Assembly (NCBI GenBank): GCA_028641055.1
Contig: CM054057.1
Location: forward strand, 577,992,610-578,056,609
Source of the DNA: Alopecurus myosuroides
Lineage: Eukaryota; Streptophyta; Magnoliopsida; Poales; Poaceae
Length of the DNA: 64,000 nt
Direction of reading: 5' to 3'
In this document: positions 33,260 to 43,465 of the stretch, piece after piece
How the letters are laid out: the number at the start of each line of letters is the position of its first letter
How positions within the stretch are numbered: position 1 is the stretch's first letter
Translations under genes and position numbers: made by a program
The notes under the pieces: generated by a model
Databases searched by the model: none
What the model saw: the letters and a program-made list of their open reading frames with translations, nothing else
What the model was told of the DNA's origin: nothing

Positions 33260-33625
33260 TGTTACAAGCAATAGCGAATCAAAGATGAAATTAAGCAAGA
33301 TCAAACCAACGGGGACACGAGATTTTAACGTGGAAAACCCTTCCAACAAGGAAGAGAAAAAACCACGGGCGCCAGCCAGCAATACTTCACTATTTCGGGT
33401 GAGGTTACAATCGCGCCAGGATTTACAATGTGTGGCTTATCCCGTGCGACGGCTTACAAGAGGTATATAAAAGCGGTCCTGACCTAACAAGGTCGGTAAC
33501 GGTGAATCCAACTCCGACTCGGTAACAACTCGTACCGTACCCTAAGCCTCCGGCGACGGGCCTCGCATAGTGGAGGCCGAATTTTCCTTTATCTTCATAT
33601 GAATTTGGATCACCATAAAACAACA
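33260..33625 (-). repeat. Copia-2 5' LTR
   Basis: 366 bp, the same length as the 3' LTR, with about a dozen substitutions. Confidence 0.93.
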
Positions 33626-34263
33626 AACTCCACTCCCATACCGGCGGCGATCTTCACGGCGACGTGTTGGAGTTGATGGCAAAGTGTGTTGCTCGGTCCT
33701 TCAGATCGGCAGCTTGGTCTTCTCGCCGTTCATCAGATCTGGCGAGATCAGTTTCTCGGTGTGTCACTGACGTTCGTGGTTATCCGCGATGGCTGGCGGC
33801 CGGGGCGAGGTGGTTCTTCTGTAGCGAGGATGCTGGTTCGGAGGTGGTGAATTTGTCGTTCCTCTCCGACTTCGTCGATGGGAGACGACATATCTTGGTT
33901 CAAGACAGCACGGGGACGTCCCCGGTCGACGTACCACAACGACATGTGTCTTGCTGCGTGCAGCGGGTCTGTTCATCGACTCACAAAGCCTCGTTGGCGA
34001 TGGTGCTTTCTCGGATCTTGCAATGGTGGAGGCTCGGTGTTTCTTCTGGCGTTCGTCTCGGCGGGGCTGGACTCGAACGACGGCCGCTCGTTACGGTGGT
34101 TGCAGTAAACCCTATGGATCGTTTTGTATTTTTCGATCTATTAGATTTTTATCTGCAAATTCAGGATAATCATTTTATCTCGGTTTGTCTTTTAGTTTCC
34201 GCACGTGTTGCTTATTGTAACTTGATTTTCTATTAGTGAAATATGTGGTTGCTTAAAAAAAAA

Positions 34264-34428
34264 GGAATTAACCTGAATCAGATGCATGTACGTACCCCGC
34301 CAGCATCTGAATCAGTCCATCTATAGTCTAGATCAAGTTGGTCCGTTGGTGAGTAATTAACCTGGCCAACACGTACGTACACGCGCATCAATCAACTGAA
34401 AAGAAACGCACAAAGGAACCTGGCCACG
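34264..34428. other. spacer between retroposon and SINE
   Basis: Non-coding; no feature recognised beyond the left SINE target duplication at 34420-34428. Confidence 0.5.
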
Positions 34429-34725
34429 GCGAACCAACATGTGGTTGGATGGTTAGGAGGGTGGTTGTACCCCCAGCCCACCAGAGTTCAAATCACAGGT
34501 TTGACATATGTGTGTCGCATTTAGTCGGAATATTCTTTCAGTGGGAGGCGACGTTCCCGTCGATTGCGAAGCGTCTGTGGTGACTTCGTCAATCTCAAGA
34601 CCCGCCGGCCCAGTCTCTCGGAAGTGCTCATAGGGGTAGGGTGTGCGTGTGTGCGTTCATAGAGGTGAGTGTATGCGCGTATATGTGAGCGCTTGCGTTT
34701 GCACTTGCTTCTCAAAAAAAAAAAA
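34429..34725 (+). mobile_element. SINE with tRNA-like promoter
   Basis: 297 bp ending in a run of 12 As. The 9-bp duplication CTGGCCACG occurs on both sides (34420-34428 and 34726-34734). The head has a box-A-like GTGGTTGGATGGTTAGGAGG (about 34441) and a box-B-like GAGTTCAAATC (34484-34494), the internal RNA polymerase III promoter of tRNA-derived SINEs. The tail is GT-rich (GTGAGTGTATGCGCGTATATG). Confidence 0.85.
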
Positions 34726-34813
34726 CTGGCCACGCGCATCCAATCCACGCCTCTTTTTTTTTCTTTCTTTTCCCTCCCGACGTGTCGCTACAACGCGCGC
34801 GCGTTTCCCATTC

Positions 34814-35481
34814 AGGGGCTAGGTTTTACATGGTCAACTCCGGTCAGAGCCCTTGTCCAACTACATCACGGTTTGCAGCTGAGAGGCCTTCCTTAAATAT
34901 CTTGACCCAGCTGAGAGCCTGAGACGTGTCTTGTCTGCTGGTCACGGAGCAACATATATAAATCCCTTCAGCAATCTCCGCTGCCATGGCGTCGATGCAG
35001 TTTCAGGTTCCACCCACGCCCAAACGACGCCGCCCCCATCTTGCCGGCACAACCAGCACGACTTCACCGACCGCTAGATGTGATGGCTCGCTAATGGAGG
35101 ATGTACTCTCCGAGATCGATCCTCTCCTGGCTGCCATTGAAGTCGCTGTGCCGATCCGGGTGCGTGTCCAAAAACTGGCAGGCCCTCATCTCCAACCCGG
35201 CATTCATCAGTGCGCACAGGTCCCGCGCCGAGCCACTCCTTGTCGCCGCCACCATGCCACACATCCTAAGCGGGCGGAGTCGCCTACAGCTGATGGACCC
35301 GGCAGGCAACGTGGTGAAGCTGGTAGAGTACTACTCGCCGGGCTTGCTCGGCTTCTGCCTGAGCTTCGATGGCCTCGTCTATCTCAACTTCGGAAACAAA
35401 TTTTCAACCATGTGTGTGTCTGATCTAGCTACCGGGAAGGACTTGATGACTTGCACGAGACCGTCCGCCATGGAAGGTCCC
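34814..35481 (+). repeat. segmental duplication, first copy (partner 36734-37361)
   Basis: From GGGGCTAGGTTTTACATG through promoter, start codon and F-box to TGGAAGGTCCC. The coding part gives identical translations in every frame compared, so the two copies are near identical. The first copy has about 40 extra bp upstream (near 34884-34922) and ends abruptly, joined to TCGAGCCATAACCTTATAAT. Confidence 0.9.
34955..34962 (+). promoter_or_regulatory. TATA box of F-box copy B-prime
   Basis: TATATAAA about 30 bp before the ATG at 34986; identical in gene B. Confidence 0.6.
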
Positions 35482-35520
35482 TCGAGCCATAACCTTATAA
35501 TAAAAACAATTTAAAACTTC
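34986..35520 (+). pseudogene. F-box gene copy B-prime, 3'-truncated
   Basis: Identical in its coding part to gene B up to 35481. It shares the GATC duplication in the F-box (GAGATCGATCCTCTCC) that throws the frame from DVLSEI to a second frame (ILSWLPLKSLCRSGCVSKNW). After CCATGGAAGGTCCC the gene stops and is followed by ATAACCTTATAATAAAAACA, which also lies 3' of gene B at 38346. So the copy looks like a duplicate from which the C-terminal half and 3' region were deleted. Confidence 0.85.
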
Positions 35521-35773
35521 AATATCAACTACTACTACTACTACTACTACTACACGACTGCAATCCAAATCAAAACGCAACATCAGTCAGATATACGAAT
35601 TGATTACTCCACAACATTCATACACAGCCTCTCCCTACGGATTAAACACACTCCACTTCAGAGTTGCTAAACCAGATGGATAGCTCCGCTCCGCTCAGCC
35701 AACCTTCAAGGTTCCAAAAGCTTGGCCGCTGCTCTAGATCTCAGCGCACAGAGGCAGGGGGTCCGCTAGCCTT
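35521..35773. other. non-coding spacer with ACT microsatellite
   Basis: (ACT)n at 35528-35553. The rest is unremarkable, and a LINE fragment starts at 35774. Confidence 0.7.
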
Positions 35774-36440
35774 GATAAATTGCTGCTTCTCAGGTTTCGC
35801 CCGGGCTGCCTACAACCTGACACGGCCACAAACCTACACAACAAAGAAAACTTGAGAACCAACATGTCCGATGAGCATACAAAAACAAAGAAACTCGTGA
35901 CCGATACAAATGATGCCAACAAGTAACAACCAGAAGAATATGATCAATCTCCTTCGATCGATCTAAGAAATAAAAAACCCAACCTTTAGGGGTGACAAGG
36001 TCCTTTCTCTTCAGATGAACTGGGTATGATTTTTTCAGCTCGCGCCATACCTCTCGTGCGTACTGGCATAGCAGAAAAACGTGTACTGCCGATTCCTCGC
36101 GGAAGCAGAGAATGCAATCATCCTGGGCTGGTATATTGCGGCGACGTAGCTGTTGCATCGTCGGCAAGCAGTCGTGAGCAAAACGCCACAGCGTGATCAA
36201 CATCTTCCCCGGCGCTTTAATGTCCACAATCTCTTCCAATATTTTGCCTCGTCCACATGACCAGAGGAAGATCCGCGCCGAGAGCTGCTACGAAACTGCA
36301 GAAACTCCTCCGTTCGCATCAGGTTGTATACAGAACGGACAGTATATTGGCCAAACTTGGTGTACGGCCAAGAAATAAAATCCTCGTCTCCAAACCTGTT
36401 GCACAACCTGAAGCATGCATCGAGCACGAATCAATTCCTT
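35774..36440 (-). mobile_element. LINE 3' fragment with zf-RVT domain
   Basis: The minus strand codes DFISWPYTKFGQYTVRSVYN, YWKRLWTLK, then KMLITLWRFAHDCLPTMQQL, RRRNIPAQDDCILCFREE and HVFLLCQYAREVW. This is the reverse-transcriptase zinc-binding domain (zf-RVT) found at the C-terminus of plant non-LTR retrotransposons. A frame change separates the first part from the rest. The 3' end is shared with the relic at 20086-20240. Reverse transcriptase proper is absent. Confidence 0.8.
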
Positions 36441-36733
36441 GTCGCGTACACCAGCGCTACGCGCACATAAACCACCCGGCCCGTTAATTAAGGACGTACG
36501 TCACTGGAGCCAGGCTGGCACGCGACCATGCCGGAGTCGCCGGGTCCATCCAAGTCGCAACATAGGAAGAGGCAGCAGTACGGGTGGCAAAAAGGGAGAT
36601 GAAGCAAGACGATTTCAAGATGATCATGAAGACGAAAAGTAAACATACTAGGGCTTCAGGCGTTGTGAACGTAGACTAGATATCCACCGCGGGAGCACTC
36701 CCAGCCAGCAAATCACGCGCTGTTGGGCCATAG
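36441..36733. other. spacer between LINE fragment and F-box gene B
   Basis: No gene recognised. The segmental duplication resumes at 36734. Confidence 0.5.
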
Positions 36734-37361
36734 AGGGGCTAGGTTTTACATGCTCAACTTCGGGCAGAGCCCTTGTCCAACTACATCACGGTTTGCAGCT
36801 GAGACGTGTCTTGTCTGCTGGTCACGGAGCAACATATATAAATCCCTTCAGCAATCTCCGCTGCCATGGCGTCGATGCAGTTTCAGGTTCCACCCACGCC
36901 CAAACGACGCCGCCCCCATCTTGCCGGCACAACCAGCACGACTTCACCGACCGCTAGATGTGATGGCTCGCTAATGGAGGATGTACTCTCCGAGATCGAT
37001 CCTCTCCTGGCTGCCATTGAAGTCGCTGTGCCGATCCGGGTGCGTGTCCAAAAACTGGCAGGCCCTCATCTCCAACCCGGCATTCATCAGTGCGCACAGG
37101 TCCCGCGCCGAGCCACTCCTTGTCGCCGCCACCATGCCACACATCCTAAGCGGGCGGAGTCGCCTACAGCTGATGGACCCGGCAGGCAACGTGGTGAAGC
37201 TGGTAGAGTACTACTCGCCGGGCTTGCTCGGCTTCTGCCTGAGCTTCGATGGCCTCGTCTATCTCAACTTCGGAAACAAATTTTCAACCATGTGTGTGTC
37301 TGATCTAGCTACCGGGAAGGACTTGATGACTTGCACGAGACCGTCCGCCATGGAAGGTCCC
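36734..37361 (+). repeat. segmental duplication, second copy (partner 34814-35481)
   Basis: Promoter, leader and 5' half of F-box gene B. Confidence 0.9.
36835..36842 (+). promoter_or_regulatory. TATA box of F-box gene B
   Basis: TATATAAA about 30 bp before the ATG at 36866. Confidence 0.6.
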
Positions 37362-38079
37362 GCTGTTGCCATCAGGTGGGTAGACACATGCTTCGGCTTT
37401 GGCCGCGCCGCCAAGTCCGGCGTGCACAAGATCTTTGGTGTCGTCCTCGAATCGGCGACAACCGGTATCTACCACTGCGAGGTTCTCACCTTCGGAGTGC
37501 GTGCCAAATGGCGTCCGACACAACCACCCCTGTACACCATCTCTGGGGTCTACGACAACTATATATAGTGAAGGGGTCACGTTTAACGGCCGCGTGCACT
37601 TCTTGTCTCTAGACGACGACGACAATCTACTGGTGCTCTGCTTCGACCTCGAAAGAGAGGTGTGGGAGGTGATCCAAGGGCCATCGGGAGTTTTGAGTCA
37701 CGCGCCGATGGAGAAGGTCAGCATAGCTGAGCTCAACGGAATCTTTTGCATGGTTGTTCACAAGACGGCGAACAACATGGTCTCTCTGTGGCTCTTGACT
37801 GATCATCCTTACATCGAGTTGACCAGCTGGGTTAAGGCTTACTCCATCCCAATGGGTTATAATTCCATCCATCTGTTGATGCCCTTGAGAATGATGCATC
37901 CTAGTGGGAAGCTACTCTTCTGCTACTTCTATGACGAAGAAATGTCAAGGCCGGACCTGCAAATATATGATCCTCGTTCTGGGGGATGCACAAGTGTGAA
38001 GAACGCGCCGACCAACCTCGTTGGTAAAATCAGACTTTGCAGTTCGCACAAAGATCCTAGATTTCATGTTGAGCCCTAA
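36866..38079 (+). pseudogene. F-box protein gene B, two frameshifts
   Basis: An SCF substrate-adaptor-type gene without introns. N-terminus MASMQFQVPPTPKRRR, then a broken F-box. The frame shifts at about 37003 through an extra GATC and continues as ILSWLPLKSLCRSGCVSKNWQ, then the F-box-associated part (VSDLATGKDLMTC, RWVDTCFGFGRAAKSGVHK, HCEVLTFGVRAKWRPTQPP). A second shift at about 37562 (TATATATAG where TATAG fits) moves to the frame with VTFNGRVHFLSLDDDDNLLV, EKVSIAELNGIFCMV, WVKAYSIPMGYN, DLQIYDPRSGGCTSVKNAP and DPRFHVEP. Removing one 4-bp unit at each site leaves a length divisible by three (about 401 codons), close to related F-box proteins. Confidence 0.85.
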
Positions 38080-38391
38080 TTTAGCAGACACTGCACACTC
38101 AAATCCTGCATGCTCCGTCGCTCGCCATGTATGTTGTGATGCAGCAAATTATTCACGTTACCTAATTTATTTTATTGATGTTTCTGCTTTTAATTCGGTA
38201 GACATGACGCAAAATGTCAATTTACATACAAGATAGTGCATAAAAGGGCTACTACAAAGTACAGTTAACACATGTCCAAAGTATATCATTGATCTCTCTG
38301 GCATGAAATTCAAGAAAATAATTTATGTCAAAAATTCAGCACAAATAACCTTATAATAAAAACAATTTAAAAAACATAATTTCGATTTTGT

Positions 38392-38690
38392 TGAGGCAGA
38401 CGAAATCACCCCCAACAATGCTCTGTAATTGCTATCTTCGGTATTGATATATTTCCTTCATAAAAATAATATCGAGATGGTAATGCCATAATGCCTTTGA
38501 GAGTGGTACCTCATGGTTGAAAGCTGCTCTCTACTACTATGGTTACTTGTCAATGCCGGTGCTACAAATATATGATCCACGATCAAAATAATGCTTGGAC
38601 GTGCCAAAGACATCAGCGCAAATCGTTGGCAGAATCGACTTAATTTGTAGCGTGAGCCTAGATCCTAGATTTTGTGGTTAATCCTAGTTC
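38392..38690 (+). pseudogene. F-box gene relic D
   Basis: Two short stretches match the C-terminal parts of genes A-C. GAGGCAGACGAAATCACCCC (about 38393) matches the WRQTESPP region of gene A. About 38530-38690 reads GYLSMPVLQIYDPRS, a stop, then DVPKTSAQIVGRIDLICS and SLDPRFCG. The segment between is scrambled. A strongly decayed fourth locus of the family. Confidence 0.7.
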
Positions 38691-39384
38691 AATTGGTCTG
38701 ACTAGTTTGCAAGAGTTTTTTTTTATGTCAAACTAACTAGTGATGTCATTAACTCATTATGCATGCTAGAAAGAAACATATGATTGTAAAAGTGAGTTCA
38801 AAAATGTATAGTGCAACCGCTCTAATAACATAAAAATACATAAATAATTTCAAAACGTAGCGGAAAAGTGGTGTCCAGTTAAAGCAACTAAGTAAATTGT
38901 CTAGCTTACAAGTAGCATGTGAAATTTTTGCTTGAAATTAAGGACATTATGAGATATTATGTTGTGTTTTTTCTCACAGAAATAAAAGTATTCACATTGT
39001 ACCCTTCAGTAGGAGTCAACATTACTCTATGTTTAAATCATAAAAGATTAACTCTTCAACTTTGAATGGTTGTCAAACTTCGAACTGGTTATTTTAGATT
39101 CTCTAATATTTTAGCATCTTACTTATTATCTAGTCACCCGGAAGAATTTCATGACTTGCTAGTAACCGTCCGAGAAACGACATGGTGTTGCTAGCTGGTC
39201 GATAGACGGGTACTTCAGTTTCGGATGCGCAACCAGGTTTACGGAATTGCTATAGATGGAGCAGAACCCATTTGATATTTAAATGTGCACTAGGCCGGAG
39301 TTGTACTTCGTAAATTGTGGATTCATCACTGATTCGTATATTACTTTATGCACCGAAAGCAGCACTCCACTCATCCTCTCTGCT
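38691..39384. other. AT-rich spacer upstream of the Mutator-like gene
   Basis: No gene recognised. Probably includes the left terminal region of the Mutator-like element, but I could not find its terminal inverted repeat. Confidence 0.4.
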
Positions 39385-39394
39385 CTATATATAC
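39385..39394 (+). promoter_or_regulatory. TATA box of the Mutator-like gene
   Basis: CTATATATAC at 39385-39394. A plausible untranslated exon follows, to about 39611, ending GCAACAAGGTACAAG (donor). Confidence 0.45.
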
Positions 39395-39611
39395 ACGATG
39401 CTGCTCGCGACACTTCATACAACTCTTTGTTTCGTGAACTCGTTGCAGCTCCTCTCTGCTTGCAACACTATACTGTGAACTGCTATCTCTTTCATGTGTT
39501 GCTCTCTCATTCGTGTGTCACCAAGTCAGCAAGAAAGAGAGAAAAGAGTAGAGTGGCTGTGATTTGAAGACATTTGTTCGCAATTTTGTGAACTAACAAG
39601 TCTAGCAACAA

Positions 39612-40457
39612 GGTACAAGTTTTCTGATGTGTTAATATGTTTTGGCATACACTTGTAGTTTCAATATATAGAATGTATATTAGTTGGTATTACAGCTCGT
39701 AGTTAGCTATGTCATGTAGCAACAAGAAATTTGATAGATATTGTCGGACAAGATATGTCGCGTTGCAGTTAGTCGATGGTATTATGTTTTCTATGGAAAA
39801 TGTTGTTAAGGCTCTCAGTCATTTAATAATGTTGGTTACATTTTAGGGAGGTGTAAAATAGCCATTGGTACACTAGATATTTATGGATATCGTACTCAGA
39901 CGTACATAATGAGCTGCGATTTTTTAGAATGTGATAATGGTATATTTTATGCCAAGAAAAGTATAAGTGTACAAAATAATTGAACTACGATGTTATAAAT
40001 TGCATGGGAGCCGCGACGAAGCTATCATTAAGTCATAATTTGTACGGTCTGAGTCGTGACGAAGCTAAAAAATAATCTTAGTCGGGTGAGCTATATTAAA
40101 ATGTGATAATAAGATAACTGCATGCAATATAAAATTTAATATGTAAAATAGTACAAAAATTAAACCGCGATGTTATTAATTTTGTTCATGCTATCATTAA
40201 GTCATAATTAGTACGACCAGTTATTGTTTTCAAAGGTGTATACTCGTATTAGCTAACAGCAAATACTTATGGATATCGTATTTGTATGAGAGCCGTGAGG
40301 AAGCTACAAAAAATTCTCAATTGGGTCAGCTATATAAAAAATGTGATAATGAAATAAATGCATGCAATATAAAATTTAATAAGTAAAATTGTACAAAATA
40401 ATTAAGTTGCGATGTTATTAATTTTGTTTTTGTAAATTTAGTTGTTCGGTAGGTACG
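39612..40457 (+). other. leader intron of the Mutator-like gene, with internal repeat
   Basis: Between the donor near 39612 and the acceptor TTCGGTAG (about 40453). A phrase ATGCATGCAATATAAAATTTAATA..GTACAAAA..GCGATGTTATTAATTTTGTT occurs twice, about 240 bp apart (40119 and 40359). AT-rich, no coding sequence. Confidence 0.5.
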
Positions 40458-41683
40458 ATGGAAATATTGAAAGTGTTCTATGGGGACATCGTACAGGACG
40501 ATAAATATGGTGTCGACGTGTCAAACTGTGGCTCGTTGCAAATATTAGTTAAAGACATCGTCAATAAAGAATTTGGGGATGTACGAAAACTCATCCGCAG
40601 ATACTTTAAGCAGGAGCATGAAAACACGATGAGGGTTGATGCCTTCATCGTGGAAGAAGGGAATGATGGGGTTCCCCGCTGGAGTTTGAAGGAGGTTAAG
40701 TCGGAAGGGAACTGGAGGGCGTACATGAGCTTCGCAACCACAGCTGGTTCCGCATGTATGGAGAGCCGATGGTGTATGTCCAGTTTTTTTTTCTCGCGGT
40801 GATGGTGTCGGATGTAGTAGCGGCACTGGTGAGGTCGGGCTGGCCATCACCACACTCGCTAGCACCGGCCCATCGGAGGCAACATGCGTCTATAATGTGT
40901 TTGAGGGTGTCCCTAACCCAGGATATTGGTCTTCTGTTGTTGACATCAGCGAACATGTGGAGGGACTACCGGAGGCGCTGGACCATGACGATGATGGATA
41001 TTCTCCGTCGTCATCATCCTCAGATGAAGATGGGCCTGGTCCTTCTCGGAGCGCGGTTACAACACCGCTGTTCTTAACGGCAATGACTATCACCAATGAA
41101 TTTCACTCGGTTTCGGGCCTGGGAGAGAACAGTCTGCAAGAAAGGCAGACTTTCCCAGACAAGGCCTCTACTGATACGACAATCAAGAGGTATGCACTAG
41201 GCATTTCTCGGCAACATAGAGTGAAGCAGTCTAACCGAGCTATGTTTAAGATCGTATGCATCCATTTGGCTGAAGGTTCCAAGGGAAGGGTGATCGCTCG
41301 CCAGAGCCCTGGGGTATGTCAGCCCTGGCATATCTCAAAAATAGAACCCCATAGCTGCGAGCTAGTAGGGACTCTTGAGAAGCACCGCAATGTCACCGCT
41401 AAATATGTGGCAGAAATCATGTCTATGCCGGTGGGAGCAGATATAAATATGGGTATTAAGACATTGCAACAAACTGAGGCCGATCTGATTGACTTCCCCG
41501 TCAGCTATGGTAAGTCTAGACGTGCGAAAGAGGCCATTTTTCAGAAATTATATGGCACTTATGAGGAGGCCTATGACTGGGCCCTCAAATTGTTACAGCA
41601 GATAGCAGATGTTAACCCTGGGACAGAAATGTTCATGAAAACTAGTGCACATCCAATGGAGGAAAAATCAACTATCCTTGAAC
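40458..41683 (+). pseudogene. Mutator-like (MuDR) transposase, N-terminal half
   Basis: MULE transposases cut and paste DNA through a DDE domain. The N-terminus (MEILKVFYGDIVQDDKYGVD) is open to 40802. Frame changes near 40745 and 40890 follow. From 40897 the frame runs through an acidic Ser/Asp-rich linker into the MuDR DNA-binding region (KASTDTTIKRYALGISRQHR, NRAMFKIVCIHLAEG, CQPWHISKIEPHSCEL), in which the Cys/His spacing of the zinc-finger-like part is partly lost. It then continues to ILE at 41683, where CACTA-2 is inserted. The C-terminal half resumes at 49070 in the same frame. Dead because of frameshifts, the insertion and a stop in the second half. Confidence 0.85.
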
Positions 41684-41930
41684 CACTAGTGGAAACAGGG
41701 CCTTTTGTCCCGGGTCGTAAGGTCCATTTGTCCCGGTTGCGCAACCGGGATGGGCTAGCCGGGACAAATGGCCCTCTCCATTGGTCCCGGTTGTGCCAGG
41801 ACCCGGGATGGTAAGGCTGGCCCACGTGGCGACTCTGGGCCAGGGACCGCGAGGGAGTTCGTCCCGGTTCGTTTTAGGGACCGGGATGGATGCCTTCTTA
41901 AAAAAAGAATAAAGTCCGCCCATTTTCCCT
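41684..41930. repeat. CACTA-2 left subterminal repeats
   Basis: Copies of TTTGTCCCGGTTGCG/CAACCGGGA and TTGGTCCCGGTTGTG, plus GTCCCGGTTCGTTTTAGGGA near 41860-41885. Confidence 0.85.
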
Positions 41931-42407
41931 GCCGCGGCAGGTTTTTTTTTTGTTCGTTTTTTTTTCTCCTGCCTCGCAATCGCCAACCGGCCTCCACTTC
42001 CCCAACCGCTCCAGGCCCACGTCTTTAATTAAGCCCACTGACACATTTTTTAGTCAAAAAGGCCCACTGGCCCGCGTCTTTTATTATGGACAGTCAACGG
42101 TTCGAAGGGCCCACTGGCCCGCGTCTGTTATTATGGCCAGTCAACAGGGGCCACTGGCCAGCGGCCTGGTGGCTGGTTCGCCTGGTCCCTTAAACTAAGA
42201 CCGAAGGACGGTCAAAGGGCCGCTGTCCGCCTCGTCTTCCCGCCCCGCCTCGGCTTCCCCGCATTCATGGCCGCCTGCAACCGCCGCCACGTTCAGGCCG
42301 CCGGTTGGCATGCCAGCCCACCCCGGGTCCTTTTTAAAGGCCCCCCGCCGCCCGTACAACCCACCCACCCCGGACGCGTCCCTGGCAAAGCAACCCTAGC
42401 CGCCACC
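41931..42407. other. leader region of the CACTA-2 cargo ORF
   Basis: A repeated phrase GGCCCACTGGCCCGCGTCTTTTATTATGG (42061) and GGGCCCACTGGCCCGCGTCTGTTATTATGG (42109), each about 48 bp apart, then a GC-rich segment. No separate gene. Confidence 0.55.
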
Positions 42408-43465
42408 ATGTCCCGCTGGTTCTCGAACTCCGGCAAGCGCCCAAGGAACGACGACGGAGGCTCGTCGAGCGGCGCCGGCCGCATCCTGCCCCCGCCGGCG
42501 GAGGCCTTCGGTTACGGCCCTGGAGGTGTCCGCCTCGGCGGGGCGCCGCGCGTCCCCGCGCCACCTCCGGCGGCCCGCCCGCCGCCCCGCGCCGCGCCCC
42601 CGGGCAAGCGGTTCCGCCGGTACGTCCGGGTGGACGAGGCGGAGTGGCACTGGAACAATGCCACTCCGGTGTTCTACAACGACGTGCACCTCCCGGACGG
42701 CTGGCACCTGAATCCCCAGCGGATCCCAGTGCCGCCGGCCCCGACCGGCGCGGCGCTGCTCGAGGAGATCGAACGCCGGCGCGAGCTCCTGCCGGCCCCC
42801 GTCCGCAGGGAGCGGATGTACGCGCGCGGCTCCCCCTACTGGGCCGCCTGGCTCGAGCAGGAGCACGAGCAGCGCCGCCGCTCCTTCATCCCCGTCCCCC
42901 TCGAGGCCAACGTGGACGACTACCCCCCGCCAGCGCCCGGCCGGGAGAGGGAGCTATGGCTCCTCGTGGACGAGCCGGAGGACTTCTCCGGGGAGGAGGA
43001 CCCCGAGCTCCGGGCCGCCATGGAGAAGGCCTGCGAGGCCTCCCGCCGCTCCCTCATCGACGACGAGATCAAGAGGTGGGAGCGTGTCGTGGCCGCCGCC
43101 GCCGCCGCCGCCGCCATGCCGCCGCCGCGCCACCCCCTAACGAGCCTGCCATCCCCTGGTGGCAGGCGATGAACGCCGAGCTGGAGGCGTCCGAGGACAT
43201 GCCGGAGCCGCAGCCGCTCCCACCAGGCCTGAAGTATGGCATGACCTGGGCCTGGACCGGCGGCGTTTGGGCGCCGGGGTCGCCGGAGCAGGAGGAGGAG
43301 CTTCCCCCGCCGCCGCCGCTGCCGCAGGAGGTGCTGCCCCCGCCGCCGCCGTACGCGCCCCCGATGCCCCCGATGTCTCCAGCCCCGGCGAGCCCGGCCC
43401 AGCCGCCTGCCCACCTGTGGCAGCCACCCGCCTATGTAAGCCTCTCCGACGACGAGGACGACTAG
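42408..43465 (+). pseudogene. CACTA-2 PxGW-type cargo protein, one frameshift
   Basis: Starts MSRWFSNSGKRPRND with a good context (GCCACCATGTCC). It has a Pro/Arg-rich N-terminus, then RRYVRVDEAEWHWNN and DVHLPDGWHLNPQRIPVPP (the P-x-GW-x-L..PVPP signature shared with the 1639 ORF), ELLPAPVRRERMYARGSPYW, acidic segments, and an Ala/Pro tail. At about 43100-43135, within GCC/CCG repeats, a one-base slip moves the frame to NEPAIPWWQAMNAELEAS, GMTWAWTGGVWAPG and a C-terminus SLSDDEDD. Adding back one base gives about 352 codons. Function unknown; no catalytic motif. The codons are extremely GC-rich, unlike the flanking AT-rich DNA. Confidence 0.65.

Larger units (their letters stand above)
28764..33625 (-). 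mobile_element. Copia-2, complete Ty1/Copia element
   Basis: 4862 bp, with two 366-bp LTRs and the 5-bp duplication AACTC (28759-28763 and 33626-33630). The minus strand carries gag, protease, integrase, reverse transcriptase and RNase H. The LTRs differ at roughly a dozen positions by eye. A related solo LTR lies at 55637-55914. Confidence 0.94.
28607..34263 (+). mobile_element. poly(A)-tailed retroposon, split by Copia-2
   Basis: Sequence from about 28607 to 28763 continues at 33626 after Copia-2 and ends ATATGTGGTTGC-TT followed by nine As (34255-34263), a typical LINE or SINE 3' end. The two halves rejoin at AACTC, the Copia-2 target duplication. No reverse transcriptase is present, so it is a 5'-truncated LINE or a non-autonomous retroposon. 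It sits exactly at the 3' end of F-box A. Its own target duplication was not found. Confidence 0.5.

Noticed and set aside
42920..43427. Ala/Arg-rich minus-strand ORFs opposite the CACTA-2 cargo
   Set aside because: Composition shadows of the GC-rich plus-strand frame.
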